Source: Steromphala cineraria (taxonomy: Eukaryota; Mollusca; Gastropoda; Trochida; Trochidae). Taken from it: a stretch of 64,000 nt of DNA. This document shows positions 1 to 14,000 of the stretch, in pieces. The notes under the pieces are model-generated. The model was not told the DNA's origin and made no database searches. It was given only the letters and a program-made list of their open reading frames with translations. The stretch spans positions 61,450,575 through 61,514,574 of the forward strand of contig OU744725.1 in the NCBI GenBank assembly GCA_916613615.1. Reading direction: 5' to 3'. Made by a program: the position numbers and the translations under genes. Positions within the stretch are counted from its first letter, which is position 1. Each line of letters opens with the position of its first letter.

Positions 1-3000
1 TTTTCAAAAATATCTTACACATTCATCTCAAAATGGCACATATACAGTAAAAACTGATTTCAATTATAATCTAACAAACAGTCATATGTTCCTGGAATGC
101 AATTCACATGTCCGATTTACACTGATGCAAGTTATATAACCTATCAAACAGTTTAAACTCGCAACTTTCCAAAACTACGTTTAACTTACCATGTTCGGTT
201 TTCGATCACAATCGTGACAATCGTGACTTCCAGTTCACAACGTCTATTCGCTTTAAAATTATACTTTCCTGCAACAGTCGATATTTCTCAATCTTATGAC
301 ACTATTAATTTAGTTTATCGTACGTGACTCGAAACAACTCACGGAATGGCTTTTTTTTTAAATTCCATATTGCAGTTGTGTTGGATCAACTTCCGGTTGT
401 GAAAATAACGTTTATATGAGATGCGATGAGTTTATTTCCGATTTTAGTCTTATGTTAATTCTATTAAACATTTATAACATACATTTATCTTCTTCTGACT
501 ATTTATTATGATACATTCGATAACATTCGATACGTTTTTTCGATCAAACGCACTGATATCCTTTTAGCCAGTCACTCGAACCAAATGGCTTTGAAGACAG
601 ACTGTCAAGGCTTATGCAGAAATAACATCCTTTAATCTTACCTAAATGTGACCCGATAAAATGCCTTTTAAAAACGATGGTGTTACCGATTTCAGGCCAG
701 TATCTGTTGATGTTTTTGCATACAACGAAAATTAGCTTTATTTGGACTGTTTGTATACTTAATGAAGGTCATTTCGCATTTTCCCCCACAGAGGCAGATA
801 AAGTCATTACATGTTGATCTTACCTATGTTCTAATTCGACCAAATAACTATGTTGGTTCCGGCACTTTACCCATGAATATCTAATTCCTCGCGAAGCCTT
901 TCTTCAATCAACTCAACTCAAATCAACTGAGGTTATCAAACACCACCTACAAACATAAAAACATACAGGAGTTTTCTTATCAAGACTGAAAATAGGGAAC
1001 GAACATTTCGTATCCTACATCACAAAATGAGGTTTATACAACTAAAAGTGTTTGACGGTCACAATCAGATAGGATAAAATAGCAAATCCTTTTACATTGC
1101 ATCGCAAATCTTTTTGTTGAACCATGTCATGGTTTTGGTATGTGAACTAATGTCGGTACTTTGTTAAATATATAACATCTATATGATAAACTACCTTGAA
1201 AGAATTAACCAACATATTCGTGTTACACCAAAGACAAAAACGAAATAGCAAAATAAAGTAATATAAAAATATTCGTGTTACAGCAAAACAAATATATATG
1301 AGATATATATGAGAAATTTATATGAAAATGATGTATTATAAGTACTCAATTAATCAAACTAGATTCTTATCTGATCCAGTAGTGACATTCTTCAGAATGA
1401 CGAATAAACGTAAACATTCGTTCCCTATTCTAAATGAAAATATAAAAATATAAAACCATAAATACAAAATAACGGATGCTTACGTTTCCAAGAATACAAA
1501 CTAGATTTCTGGACGTCTTCTCTCATCCAGTCGTGACCATCTTCAAAATGACCTGGTTCCAATCCAGAGAGATACCATATGACAACACGCCGATCTCTTG
1601 TCAACAGTTTTACCTCGCTCGTGCATATCAAGTGGATGCCAGTTATTCCTAATAGCCTAGTACATTTCGATCCACTAATACCTTGCATACGTGCGTGTTA
1701 CCTTCCCTCGGCAGATAATCGTTCCAATTACCTTATCAAAAATATCCGTCAAAGTACCTCTGTACGCAAGCACACTTTCAATACGGGTAATGGGTTCAAC
1801 CAATAATTATCAAATTGATTCAACCATAGTTATGTGTATGCAATGAAGGAATCCCATGTTGTAATTCTGTGATTGTATGATAGCGATACTGATAAATTAT
1901 TCAGGGTTCCAACCCTATGAATACCGGAGTTATTTCTCATTTTCTGATGGCACCTGTTGTCATGGTAATATGTGAAAACAGAGCTAACATGAAGCTTTAG
2001 AAAGTATAACAGTGTGAAAATAGTTATGTTTCATCCATTGTCACGATTTACGATTATGTCATACAACTCGTGTAATACTTTGTGATCGATTATTGATAGC
2101 TGGTCATGAATCGACTTGAATGTGGATTGTAAATGACTATTAAACAGATTACTAAACAGATTCAATACAATGGAATATGCTATATACGAGTTTGCTATAT
2201 CCGAGTTTGCTATATCCGAGTTCGCTATATCCTTGTTCTACTGTACATAGTTCCCACACCATTGATAAAAGTGTCATAAATGAAAATAGAGGCTGGCAAA
2301 GTGTACCATTGTGTTTCATGTCACAGGCAGAAGTGATTTATCGCCTGTCTCCATTCCTATTAATGTTCAAATATAAAGTCTTGCAAACGTAAAATCATTG
2401 CATGTATAAACGCTACGAGATAAAGCATATTTTTTAAAGTAAGGAAATAATGTTCTCTCGTGTCACTGTGAAATATGCTAATGGCAAACTATAAAAAAAA
2501 CCTGGTTCGAGTTCCTCGATTTAATGTTTATTGGATTATGAAATATGCTTCTATTATTGGTATATTATTGGTATATTATCCCTTTATTAAAGCCTACATT
2601 CCGCCTGATGAAGGAGTAAGCATATGTTCTTACATTTTGTCCCCAAAAACTTGCTACTCTTATTTCTATTTTATATTCTTTTTTATCTTTATAAATGAGG
2701 GATTTTAATTTGTAATATTTTTAACAGATGTTTCGGTATTGTCAAGTCTTTTGAGAGCTTGTAGCTCGTTTATGATAATCGATCACGGAGATATAAAGGT
2801 TTGTACATACCATGGAAGTGCGACATGACATTTTCCCGATTCCGTATACATCCAGAGATTATGGAAGCAGTATTACTCTATTTTTATTGATTGTTATTAA
2901 GAGTTATCTAAAAGTAATTAATTAACTTACATTCATCTCAATAATGACAGTTTGGGTAAACGACCGACTAAGCGTTGTGGGAATAGATGATTGAATACTG

Positions 3001-3107
3001 CCGACAACGTCATCAAATCCCACCCTTAGAATCAATCAATGCGACCTGCAGATCGATACTGGTAATGATGTAGATGATATAGACTGTTGCTAAAGCCCTG
3101 TATACCT
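1..3107. other. 3' flank, no gene seen
   Basis: AT-rich non-coding DNA downstream of the receptor gene. Only a truncated copy of the CTCTCCCCACAG-type element (779-870) and a four-fold run of an 18-bp 'gctatatccgagttt' unit at about 2178-2232 stand out. Short open frames here have no recognisable domains. Confidence 0.6.
779..870 (+). mobile_element. Truncated MITE-like element, family B
   Basis: The left end reads ccccacagaggcagataaag, followed by the subterminal stretch seen in the 10546 copy. No matching right end is present. Confidence 0.55.
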
Positions 3108-3430
3108 TTAAAGGGGCAGTAGCACGTTTTTTGAAAATTTCATAAAAATAAAATTCACTGATAATTGTACGTTAATGCTCATTGTATTTTGTTGATAATC
3201 TCATTACATGTACCAATCATCCAAAGTCAGAGAACAAATTATAAGATTCATATAAAGTCCAATTTGTCTGAACACCTTTAATTCATTTTGTGTAAGAAAA
3301 GGGAATCGAATGGCTGAACTTTATATTATATATTTAATTTATTACTGCTTCACGTTTGTCCACACATTGTCATCAATAGGAACCATTTATCACCTTGTAT
3401 TCCCCCTAAAACGTGCTACTGCCCCTTTAA
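3108..3430 (+). mobile_element. MITE, family A (copy 1)
   Basis: Terminal inverted repeats ttaaaggggcagtagcacg / cgtgctactgcccctttaa bound 323 bp without coding capacity. The interior shares cactgataattgta and aattcattttgtg with the other family A copies. Confidence 0.85.
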
Positions 3431-4002
3431 AGTCACTTTAGCAACTTTTTGAAGTTCATGTTTTTCGAATTTGTAAAAACATATGGAAATGAAACACTAA
3501 AGCACATATTTCTATACCTTTGAAGTCACTTAAGAACCTTTTTATGTTAAATGTGTTCGCATTTGCAAAAGATAATACGTAAATTTAATTTCATAGAGGG
3601 AAATCCTGTTATTGCCCTTTCCGATTATTCGTGGACGTAAATAAAAGGTGTGTATAAAGCGAAAACCTCGTGCAGCAAGTTTTTAATGATTATCTTGGAA
3701 TAATTTTTATTATAATTTAATACCCTCAACATTACGTCTACGAATCCAACGCCTAGCCAGGAATTGATGAATTTGAGGATACGTAGTTGAATCGCAAACA
3801 TTTAGTAGAGTACTTAACTGATTCGTAGTCAAGCAGTCGGGAATTCGTGCCACAAGTTTTGCACTATTGAAAGTTTTCCAAGACCTCCCGATTGCGAAAG
3901 GTCGAATGATTATTTTCCTATTCTGTATTTTTGTTTCTTTGCATAAGAGAATAGATTCCCGTGTACACTGAACTTATGTTCGTATTTGAAGAGAACAATG
4001 AT

Positions 4003-5085
4003 TAAAGGGGCAGTAGCACGTTTTTTGATAATTTAATATTTATTTTTTAATATTATAAAAAGTGTAACGCTATATATACACAAAGAACTTAATTAAGCAC
4101 CCCCCACTTTTTCAAACAGAAAAACACTGCTGATAATAAACTAAACAAATGAACAATCAAACAATAAGGATTTTTAAATAGAACGATCATCTAGCATTGT
4201 GGAAACAAAAACTTCATTCGGCTTATGATTCACTGTCACTGAATAACTGGTTTTACAAAAACTTGGTATTTTTTAGTCAAAATCCAAGTTACTTTAAAAT
4301 TGAAAATGAAAGTCAATATTTTTTGCTGCAATGTGATTATTATCATTCTCTTGAGCGAATTGATGACTTTTTAGTAAATAACCTCATAGCAAAAGTCAAT
4401 CGTTAAAGCAGTATGAACCTTCAAAATCACAAAATTATCAAAAAATAAATTTAAAGAAAACTGCACAAAGACATTTATTGGCCACTGTCGAAGAAAATGG
4501 ATTATTTAAGGGAAGGAGAACTGTTTGGTCAACAATTTCAACTCAAGGAATCTAAAATTTACTTACAGATGTTAAGATTATAGGCATTTTATCAATTTTT
4601 GATGAAAAAAGTACTGAAAATTCAATGTCTTGCTAGCCTCTTATCATGCATGATAAAAAGGGTTTTTGCGTATGAATTTCAACTAGGGATCAAAATTGTT
4701 ATTTTTGATTCATAACATCCAAAGTTTAATGTGTAGTTTTCCTCCTATGACAATAGTTATATTTGGCCAAATTTCAGTAGTCTCACAGTTTTTCTCATAT
4801 TTTCGTTTTTTTTGCTCATTAGCGATCTTAAGTTCAATTAAATAGTCAATAAAAAAGCAATTGTTATATCTGGAGTGGTCAATACATCAAATTAATCCAA
4901 ATAGTCCAAGAGCACCCAAATTCATTTTACAAAATAGGGGGGTGCTTAATTAAGTTCTTTGTGTATATATGAATTATTACTGTTCCATTTAGTTTTAGTC
5001 CATTGTCTTTTAATTGGAACCATTCATTTTCACTTTCCTGACATCAACTTATACTCCCGCTAAAAACGTGTTACTGCCCCTTTAA
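4003..5085 (+). mobile_element. MITE, family A (copy 2), split by another element
   Basis: The same ends as copy 1, but 1.08 kb apart because an 897-bp element (4073-4969) sits inside. Removing it leaves a remnant of about 190 bp, shorter than the other copies. Confidence 0.8.
4073..4969. mobile_element. 897-bp element with 33-bp inverted ends
   Basis: Left end tatatacacaaagaacttaa continuing to gcacccccc (4073-4105). Its exact reverse complement is at 4937-4969. The interior holds a 69-residue frame (4197-4406, start MWKQKLHSAY) without a domain I recognise. Superfamily unknown. Confidence 0.8.
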
Positions 5086-5815
5086 AACATAGTTATATAT
5101 ATGTTAATATATGAATAATTGTCACATGTAGTGCATTTAAATAGTTGGTTTAGTTCTCCGAAAAAGCAAACATCCAATTTGCAATATACCAGAAGCTTTT
5201 GCTGTGCTTTTTGTGTTTGACGACAATTGCATTTAATATTTGTAAATGGTATAGGTCGGTGAGCATATGTTTTTTAGGGATTTAATTGTTGCCTTTTGAT
5301 ATAAATAATTAACTTAATTTAAAATATTTATGTTCTGGTGTTTTAAGTTGACTATATGTACAACATACTGTCTACTAAAATGACTTGAATAAAGTGATAG
5401 AAATATTTAAATGTACCCAATTCTATGTCACTGTTAGGGTTAGCAAAGATAACTATACAGAAATGGCAAGAACTTGCGCGTTTGCATTTATGTTTGATAT
5501 ACAACCATAACATTATGCAGTTTATGGGTGAAACAATTATCAACTTGAATAATGTGCATGTGATGATTGAAATAGAAGCTAGAGAAGCTGACCCCCACAG
5601 TTTCGTTTTGAGTTAAAATTGTACCTCCTATCCAAGGCTATATATATGTAGACAGGTAGACTTTTAAACTTCTTCCTCTTATCACAGTTTCGTATTTCGT
5701 TAAATTGAACCTCCTATCCGAGCCTTAAAGGCGAGTCGTATACAGGGACCTTCTAAAGTTGTTGTTCATATTATTAATACAATTGTTAACTCCTGAAATC
5801 AAGTGAAAGTATTTC

Positions 5816-5976
5816 AAAATGTTCATGTGTGTACAATCTGATTAAAATCAACCCATTTATGCCACTCCCCTCGGCTTATTTTGGGATATATAGGAGTGAA
5901 AAGTGACAATGAAAAGAAATATGAAAGAAGGATTGATTTGAATTAATCAGATTGATGTACACATGAACATTTTTGC
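5816..5976. repeat. Imperfect hairpin
   Basis: aaaatgttcatgtgtgtaca at the left pairs with tgtacacatgaacattttt at the right; the arms also share cagattgat/atctgatta. Probably a small inverted-repeat element. Confidence 0.6.
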
Positions 5977-6312
5977 TGCATAGATCATAAAATAAGAAAA
6001 GTTCAAAGAAAACACACGTTTAATCACATGAAAGACATTGTGGTGACAAGTAGAATATTGTTTATTACAATTGTGACGTCCTGTGGCTATTTTCAACATC
6101 ACACGTGGTATACCATATATATCTACTAATTCGAGAAACTACACAAAGGCGTAGGAGTTGTTTTGTTCTAGAATCAATAACCATTTTACATTATATCATT
6201 CAATAAAATGCTTACTTTTACGTCAACATGTCGTTATATCATGTCAAAAATTCGTTGTATATGAAATTATAACATACTGTTGAATTATGATAATCGGCAA
6301 AAATTTATTATT

Positions 6313-6353
6313 ACGCAGGTGAGTGAACAAACTTAAGATACGCAGTTGTAAAG
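6313..6353 (-). mobile_element. Terminal fragment, family C
   Basis: gtgaacaaacttaagatacg then cagttgta equals the right end of the family C elements at 24851 and 39658. The rest is absent. Confidence 0.6.
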
Positions 6354-6444
6354 CAAGCCTTAAGTGGCAAGACATGTGAGGCTCGCATGTAAAACGCAAG
6401 GCATAAGAAAGTTCACACCACAGGTTGTTTTAATGTTCTTGATA

Positions 6445-6793
6445 TTTAAAGGGGCAGTAGCACGTTTTTTTTAAATTTTCACTGATAATTGAAAGTTAAT
6501 ACTAAATGCCTTATGTTGACATTGTCAAAAATCCCATTACACAAGCCAATCATCCTTAGTCAGATGACAAAGTATGAAAATTCACATAAAATCCATTGGC
6601 GGCTATTTTGTGTGAACACCTTTAATTCATTTTGTGAAGAAAAACCAATCGCGTGGCTAAACTTTACATTATATATTTGAATTATCACTGCTCAATTTAG
6701 TTTAAATACATTGTGTTCCAATTGTGACCATTAATTTTCGTTTTCCTGACATCACCTTTTATTCCCTGTAAAAACGTGCTACTGCCCCTTTAA
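6445..6793 (+). mobile_element. MITE, family A (copy 3)
   Basis: Ends aaaggggcagtagcacg and cgtgctactgccccttt; 349 bp with the family interior in plus orientation. Confidence 0.85.
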
Positions 6794-7068
6794 GAGACAT
6801 GTGATGTATAAAGGTTTGTAACTTTAACAATAACACATATTTGCAGTAGTTTGAATAAAAAATGGTATCTGGTTAATGTCTTTTTGAAATATCTTAATAT
6901 CTTGTGTACTTTCTTTTGCCTGTCGGTGTATAATGTATCACGTATGTGCAGACTCTTTAAACTGACAAAATCGATGATATCAAAAGCCGAAACCCCCTCC
7001 GCCTTCCTATAAGTGCGTGTTAAAATGTATTTTACTTATAACATATATTCCCCAAGTATGGCTGGTTA

Positions 7069-7865
7069 TTAAGGAGGTTGGATACAAAATATCGAGGTAT
7101 TAAGAAATAGCTACATTTGGTCTTATTTTGTTGAAAAATATGTCTTGAATCAAATTGTGTCATAAAAATACCATGTCACCACAGTTATTGTTCGAAAAAG
7201 GGCCCATCCGTTAGGGCACCCAATGATGAAAATACAATAATTTAAAAACTCCTTTTTAAGATAACTTTGGAATATAATTGTTATTTAAATGTTTTTCTAT
7301 TAAGCCATTGCAGTATGTAAGTAAACTAAGTCGGAAAAAGGAACTTGAAACTAATATGAAGTAAAGACATGCAAATAACCTTTTTCTTTGTATGATTATT
7401 TTTGTAAAATATTATTCTTTTATGAAAAAAAAATCAATTTCTCGTATTAAGATTTTTTTGAAAATTATATATTTTATAGTTAATACACAGTAGAATAAGA
7501 TTAAAAAGAAAAAAAGATATGTCACCAGCGGATAACAGAGATATTCACATTCAATTAAGCCACATCAATGAAAATCAACATCCAGGGGAGATAACTCTTC
7601 ATTGTTAACATTACCCTTTTTAGAATTTTTCATTAGTTTTTAAGGTTAATTAGTGAAATAAATTTTATCATAAAACAAATACTTATGTTCACAAATATAA
7701 CATAGTCATTGTTTTTTGTTAAACTAAATCATGATTTAATTTGTTAGTTTTTTAATCTCACACTTGCAGTGAAAAATAAACAAAATAGCATAAACTTTAA
7801 AATAGCTCAATCTGATTATCTGACTGTTGCGGATGTGCAGAAACAAAGGTATCCAACCTCCTTAA
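7069..7865. mobile_element. 797-bp inverted-repeat element in the probable 3' UTR
   Basis: The ends are ttaaggaggttggatac and gtatccaacctccttaa. It sits 62 bp past the receptor stop codon. Flanks aagtatggctggttatt and aagtatggttgataatt resemble one another. The interior contains ggggagataactct. Confidence 0.75.
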
Positions 7866-7927
7866 GTATGGTTGATAATTTAATCAATTCAACAGGTCCA
7901 ACAACCTCTGATTTTACGTCATGAAGT

Positions 7928-8059
7928 TCATTGTACATCTTCCTCTTGTTTCCCAGTGTTTGTTTCCTGGGTATCAGATATCTTCTCACCACCTTGTTCC
8001 TTTATCAACAAACTTAACTGATGAATCTTGTCGTGGAGAAGGGCGATTTCTTTATCTTT
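7928..8059 (-). CDS. GABA-B-like receptor exon 16 (coiled coil and stop)
   Basis: Residues 738-780 and TGA. KDKEIALLHDKIHQLSLLIK has leucine/isoleucine heptad spacing, like the coiled coil through which GABBR1 and GABBR2 pair. The tail is polar and ends EEDVQ. The acceptor is ttcgttttcag. A 797-bp inverted-repeat element ends 62 bp beyond the stop. Confidence 0.87.
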   Translation of the reverse strand, partial: KDKEIALLHDKIHQLSLLIKEQGGEKISDTQETNTGKQEEDVQ

Positions 8060-11000
8060 CTGAAAACGAAAAGGACATTTTAATAAGGAAATCATATTTT
8101 GTTCAAACAAAAACTATTGTGCATAGAAACTTTCAATTGCTACTAAAAGGGACACCCATATTTGGATATCCATTGTGGAAACGAAATTCAAGGGGACGTC
8201 TCAGTTTATGCATATAATGCTATTAGTACATGATTATATTTCAACCAAGTTTGTAACTTTGGTTTATTTTTCATATATATATATTTGACAACTGGATAAA
8301 GAAGAACCCACGAGCGAAATTCGTTTCCATAAAAAATACTATGAGAGGACCTTACGGTTAAAGCTATTCTTTGGGAGGAAACAAATATTCTTCATTTAAG
8401 CTAATTAAGGACATCAAATGTTTTGGGTGATGTTATGGACACAACATGACCAGCGGGCATTGAATAAGAATGATTGCCTTTTTCCAGCGAGGCAAAAAGT
8501 AAAATCGAAATGTTGCCGAAAAAATATTGGTCTGTCTGTTAAATTTGACTTAAAATTAATATTGGTTTGTCTATTGAAATTAATTTTTACTGAAAATAAC
8601 TTAAAATAAGTTGCTTCGGTGTTTCATTTTAATTCAATAGCAATTATTGGAAACCTAGGAAGATTTGTTAGTTCTGATTTCCAATTCGCTGGTTCCAGTA
8701 CCTCTTTAAGTTTTGTTTCCATGGTGGAGCCCTCGTTTGACGGAGGCATTGTCATTTCGTTGCCCATTGTTAACCCCCTTTCTGTATCGGGACTGATTCT
8801 GTACTGACGGTATTGGAGAACCTGGGTACAAAGAATTGTCATTGAAATGGCTTATAATATAATAATGTCGCACATAAATTCAAAAGAATTCCTCCCAATG
8901 TAAAATATAAAAGGGTTAACAAACTGGTTCTTGTTTAGCACTACACCCTTTCTAGTTAGGTACATATTTGGAAATCAAATGGATTAAAAGTTTTTGTGCT
9001 ATAGGTCGGACGAATTCTGATATTGGAAAAAGTTAAAAACATAGTTTGTTTTGTATTCTAAATCAAATATTAACGAAATCAGTTGTATTTCGCACTGCAC
9101 CCCTCCTATAGGGTAGAAGACATGTGCAAAATTTGAAGACAATCGGTCAGATCAGACAAAAATTTCCTCGGACAGACGGAAAGAATCGTTGGTATTACAA
9201 TATAACCTTAATCGTTGGTCAAGAGTATAATTAAAATGCTTTGAATTTGAATATAAGCTGTGGACACCAATACGGCTTTTAAAGTGTTCAGAAAAAAGGA
9301 GTGATAACAAAAGATTTTTACTAACTTTGCTTAAAATGACAAAATATATCGATGACATTGATCTTTCAATAAATTCAATGATAAGACAGTGAATAAATCT
9401 TGGTTTTCGATTCCTATTCCTGTTTGAAGGAGCATACATTTATGTATACTGCATTAGTGTTTATATTTGTAAAAACATATCGAGATAGTAAACAATTGAT
9501 TTATTCTTTGAGCTAGTCCAGCATCAGACAGACAATGATATATATGAATTAACACTTTTATTTATCGTAATAGCTACGTTTCCGGTTAGATTTGATTGCC
9601 TGAAACGGTATTGAACACATACAGAAACGTCCCTAAAATACCCGTGTCTTCCTTGTAATGACTTTTTCTATAATGTCTATCAAAGGTTAAAGCCCCATTG
9701 TCATACTTGCATGCGGTTCGAGAGAAAGGAATACTTCACTCGGTAAAAAATATTTCATCGAAAGTTTGATATCATATTTACATGTTTTAATCAACAATAA
9801 AATACATAATTCGACATCCAAAGGATAGTACCCTCTGGAAAAGTGCAAAAACGTTTAACGATCCCGCTTTCGGTGACATCATCATTATGTGTGTAGGTTT
9901 AACACCGCGTCTCAGTTCCCGCAATTGTGTCCGATGGGTATCAACTTGGGCGGCAACTAGTGCCTGATTCGGAGAGAAAGATAAGAAAATCTAGTCGTGC
10001 GCGACAAAAACGGCTTTCAAGCGTATATTAAGGAACCAGAAATTGTGAGATGGCCACACTTGATTCGCCTTCATGTCGACATGCCGGGGCTAACGTTTTG
10101 GTCATGTTTGTAAACTGTCTCCTATTCAATAAATTTTGGCACGATCTTCTCTAATACCACAAATACACAAAAATAATTTTGTTTTTAATATTGCAGTTTG
10201 AATATAGGTTTTGAACGGGTTTACTCTTGTTTCGCTTATAGGAACTTTACTTTAATAGCTTAAAGTTTACAACATGGTAGTCCTCTTCAACTCTCTCTAC
10301 AGATCAAGTCATAAATTTCTGATATGTATTATGACTTGAGCTACTCTTGTATGGAGAGAATGGTCCTCGCCAACTAAGTTAGAATAAAATCGACCTAGTT
10401 CCGAGGAATATATATTTCGAATATAAATCTTAAGAGAAACGAGAGCCAAAGCCCTTGATCAAGTTCAATCCTCGACGTGGTTTGATTGCCATAAAAATGC
10501 TCACCAACACACCCAAAACCATTAAAATTGCAAATACCTTAGAATTCTCTCCCCGCAGAGGCAGACCAAGTCATTAACTGTTGATCGAACCTCTGTTCTT
10601 ATTAGACCAAAATCCGTGGGTTCTGGCACCACAATCCGTTTGAATGTGTTTACCAAATGACAACGTTTTCTCGCATGGAAAGGGTGGTTCATATCATAAA
10701 GCCTAAGCCATGGGTTAGTTCCCAAAATAATGATTTAAGAACGTCGCTGATTGCACGACTAAATTTGATTGCTTCCAATCAGGCATGCATTTTCAGTTCT
10801 ACCCCTCAAACTCGGCGAATAAGAACGGAGGCTCGATCAACATTTCAAGACTAGATCTGCCTCTGTGGGGAGAGAGTGATACCTTAGGAACGAAGATGAT
10901 GCATTGTATGGAGGTGGCGTTGATGATGAAGATGGTTGCCATGAAGCCGTAGTGGAGGTCTGGTTTGAGGGTGACGGTGACGGATATGATGATGTATAGG

Positions 11001-14000
11001 ATAATGAGGACAGCCGAGTTGTAGATACACACTGCGATGTTCTTAGAGTCGTTCAGAGCTTCCAACTTAACCTGCATATACATAGTACATCTCATCATGG
11101 ACGTCATACCTTTCAGATATCAGACATATGGCCTTTTTAATGCCTCTGGAGCTTCAATGTAATTTGTTTTGAAAGTACATGATAACATACATATGACATC
11201 AACATAAGTGATAAGTGATCTGATGATATATATGTATTTCATAAATCTTGAAATAATGAGATAGATATGTGACAAAAATGAGATAAGTATGCTATTGGTC
11301 AAAAAGAGACAAATCTTTCGTCATTTACTGACTCGATTAGAGCCGATATTTAGGGAATCTTTATTTTACAAACGCTTCATAATGCACTTGGCGACACTGA
11401 GAAAAGCTTTATTGTACGAGCGCTTCATAATGCACTTGGCGACACTGAGAAAAGCTTTATTTTACGAACGCTTCATAATGCACTCGGCGACACTGAGAGA
11501 GGCTTAGGTTTACGAGCGCTTCATAATGCACTTGGCGACACTGAGAGAGGCTTAGGTTTACGAGCGCTTCATAATGCACTTGGCGACACTGAGAAAAGCT
11601 TTATTTTACGAACGCTTCATAATGCACTCAGCGACACTGAGAGAAGCTTAATTTTACGAACGCTTCATAATGCACTCGGCGACACTGAGAGAGGCTTAGG
11701 TTTACGAGCGCTTCATAATGCACTTGGCGACACTGAGAGAGGCTTAGGTTTACGAGCGCTTCATAATGCACTTGGCGACACTGAGAAAAGCTTTATTTTA
11801 CGAACGCTTCATAATGCACTCAGCGACACTGAGAAAAGCTTTATTTTACGAACGCTTCATAATGCACTCAGCGACACTGAGAAAAGCTTTATTGTACGAG
11901 CGCTTCATAATGCACTTGGCGACACTGAGAGAAGCTTTATTTTACGAACGCTTCATAATGCACTCGGCGACACTGAGAGAGGCTTAGGTTTACGAGCGCT
12001 TCATAATGCACTTGGCGACACTGAGAGAGGCTTAGGTTTACGAGCGCTTCATAATGCACTTGGCGACACTGAGAAAAGCTTTATTTTACGAACGCTTCAT
12101 AATGCACTCGGCGACACTGAGAGAGGCTTAGGTTTACGAGCGCTTCATAATGCACTCAGCAACACTGAGAGAAGCTTAGGTTTACGAGCGCTTCATAATG
12201 CACTTGGCGACACTGAGAAAAGCTTTATTTTACGAACGCTTCATAATGCACTCAGCGACACTGAGAGAGGCTTAGGTTTACGAGCGCTTCATAATGCACT
12301 TGGCGACACTGAGAAAAGCTTTATTTTACGAGCGCTTCATAATGCACTTGGCGACACTGAGAAAAGCTTTATTTTACGAACGCTTCATAATGCACTTGGC
12401 GACACTGAGAGAAGCTTTATTTTACGAGCGCTTCATAATGCACTTGGCGACACTGAGAGAAGCTTTATTTTACGAGCGCTTCATAATGGACTCAGCGACA
12501 CTGAGAGAAGCTTTATTTTACGAGCGCTTCATAATGCACTCAGCGACACTGAGAAAAGCTTAGGTTTACGAGCGCTTCATAATGCACTTGGCGACACTGA
12601 GAGAAGCTTTATTTTACGAACGCTTCATAATGCACTCAGCGACACTGAGAAAAGCTTAGGTTTACGAGCGCTTCATAATGCACTCAGCGACACTGAGAAA
12701 AGCTTAGGTTTACGAGCGCTTCATAATGCACTTGGCGACACTGAGAGAAGCTTTATTTTACGAGCGCTTCATAATGCACTCAGCGACACTGAGAGAGGCT
12801 TAGGTTTACGAGCGCTTCATAATGCACTTGGCGACACTGAGAGAGGCTTTATTTTACGAGCGCTTCATAATGGACTCAGCGACACTGAGAGAAGCTTTAT
12901 TTTACGAACGCTTCATAATGCACTCAGCGACACTGAGAGAAGCTTTATTTTACGAGCGCTTCATAATGGACTCAGCGACACTGAGAGAAGCTTAGGTTTA
13001 CGAGCGCTTCATAATGCACTCAGCGACACTGAGAGAAGCTTTATTTTACGAACGCTTCATAATGCACTCAGCGACACTGAGAGAAGCTTAGGTTTACGAG
13101 CGCTTCATAATGGACTCAGCGACACTGAGAGAAGCTTTATTTTACGAACGCTTCATAATGCACTCAGCGACACTGAGAGAAGCTTAGGTTTACGAGCGCT
13201 TCATAATGCACTCGGCGACACTGAGAGAAGCTTTATTTTACGAGCGCTTCATAATGGACTCAGCGACACTGAGAGAAGCTTTATTTTACGAACGCTTCAT
13301 AATGCACTCAGCGACACTGAGAGAAGCTTTATTTTACGAGCGCTTCATAATGCACTTGGCGACACTGAGATAAGCTTTATTTTACGAGCGCTTCATAATG
13401 GACTCAGCGACACTGAGAGAAGCTTTATTTTACGAACGCTTCATAATGCACTCGGCGACACTGAGAGAAGCTTTATTTTACGAGCGCTTCATAATGCACT
13501 CGGCGACACTGAGAGAAGCTTTATTTTACGAACGCTTCATAATGCACTCGGCGACACTGAGAGAAGCTTTATTTTACGAACGCTTCATAATGGACTCAGC
13601 GACACTGAGAGAAGCTTTATTTTACGAGCGCTTCATAATGCACTCGGCGACACTGAGAGAAGCTTTATTTTACGAGCGCTTCATAATGCACTCGGCGACA
13701 CTGAGAGAAGCTTTATTTTACGAACGCTTCATAATGCACTCGGCGACACTGAGAGAAGCTTTATTTTACGAGCGCTTCATAATGCACTTGGCGACACTGA
13801 GAGAAGCTTTATTGTACGAACGCTTCATAATGCACTCGGCGACACTGAGAAAAGCTTTGGTTTACGAGCGCTTCATAATGCACTTGGCGACACTGAGAGA
13901 AGCTTATTTTACGAGCGCTTCATAATGCACTCGGCGACACTGAGAGAAGCTTTATTTTACGAACGCTTCATAATGCACTTAGCGACACTGAGAGAAGCTT

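Noticed and set aside
4197..4406. 69-residue protein gene
   Set aside because: A single short frame inside a non-autonomous element, without a recognisable domain; kept only as a note in the element entry.
13398..13925. 175-residue open frame of a 16-residue repeat (ALFYERFIMHSATLRE)
   Set aside because: It is a by-product of a 48-bp satellite whose period is divisible by three; other units carry TAG, it lies inside an intron, and it is on the opposite strand to the gene.
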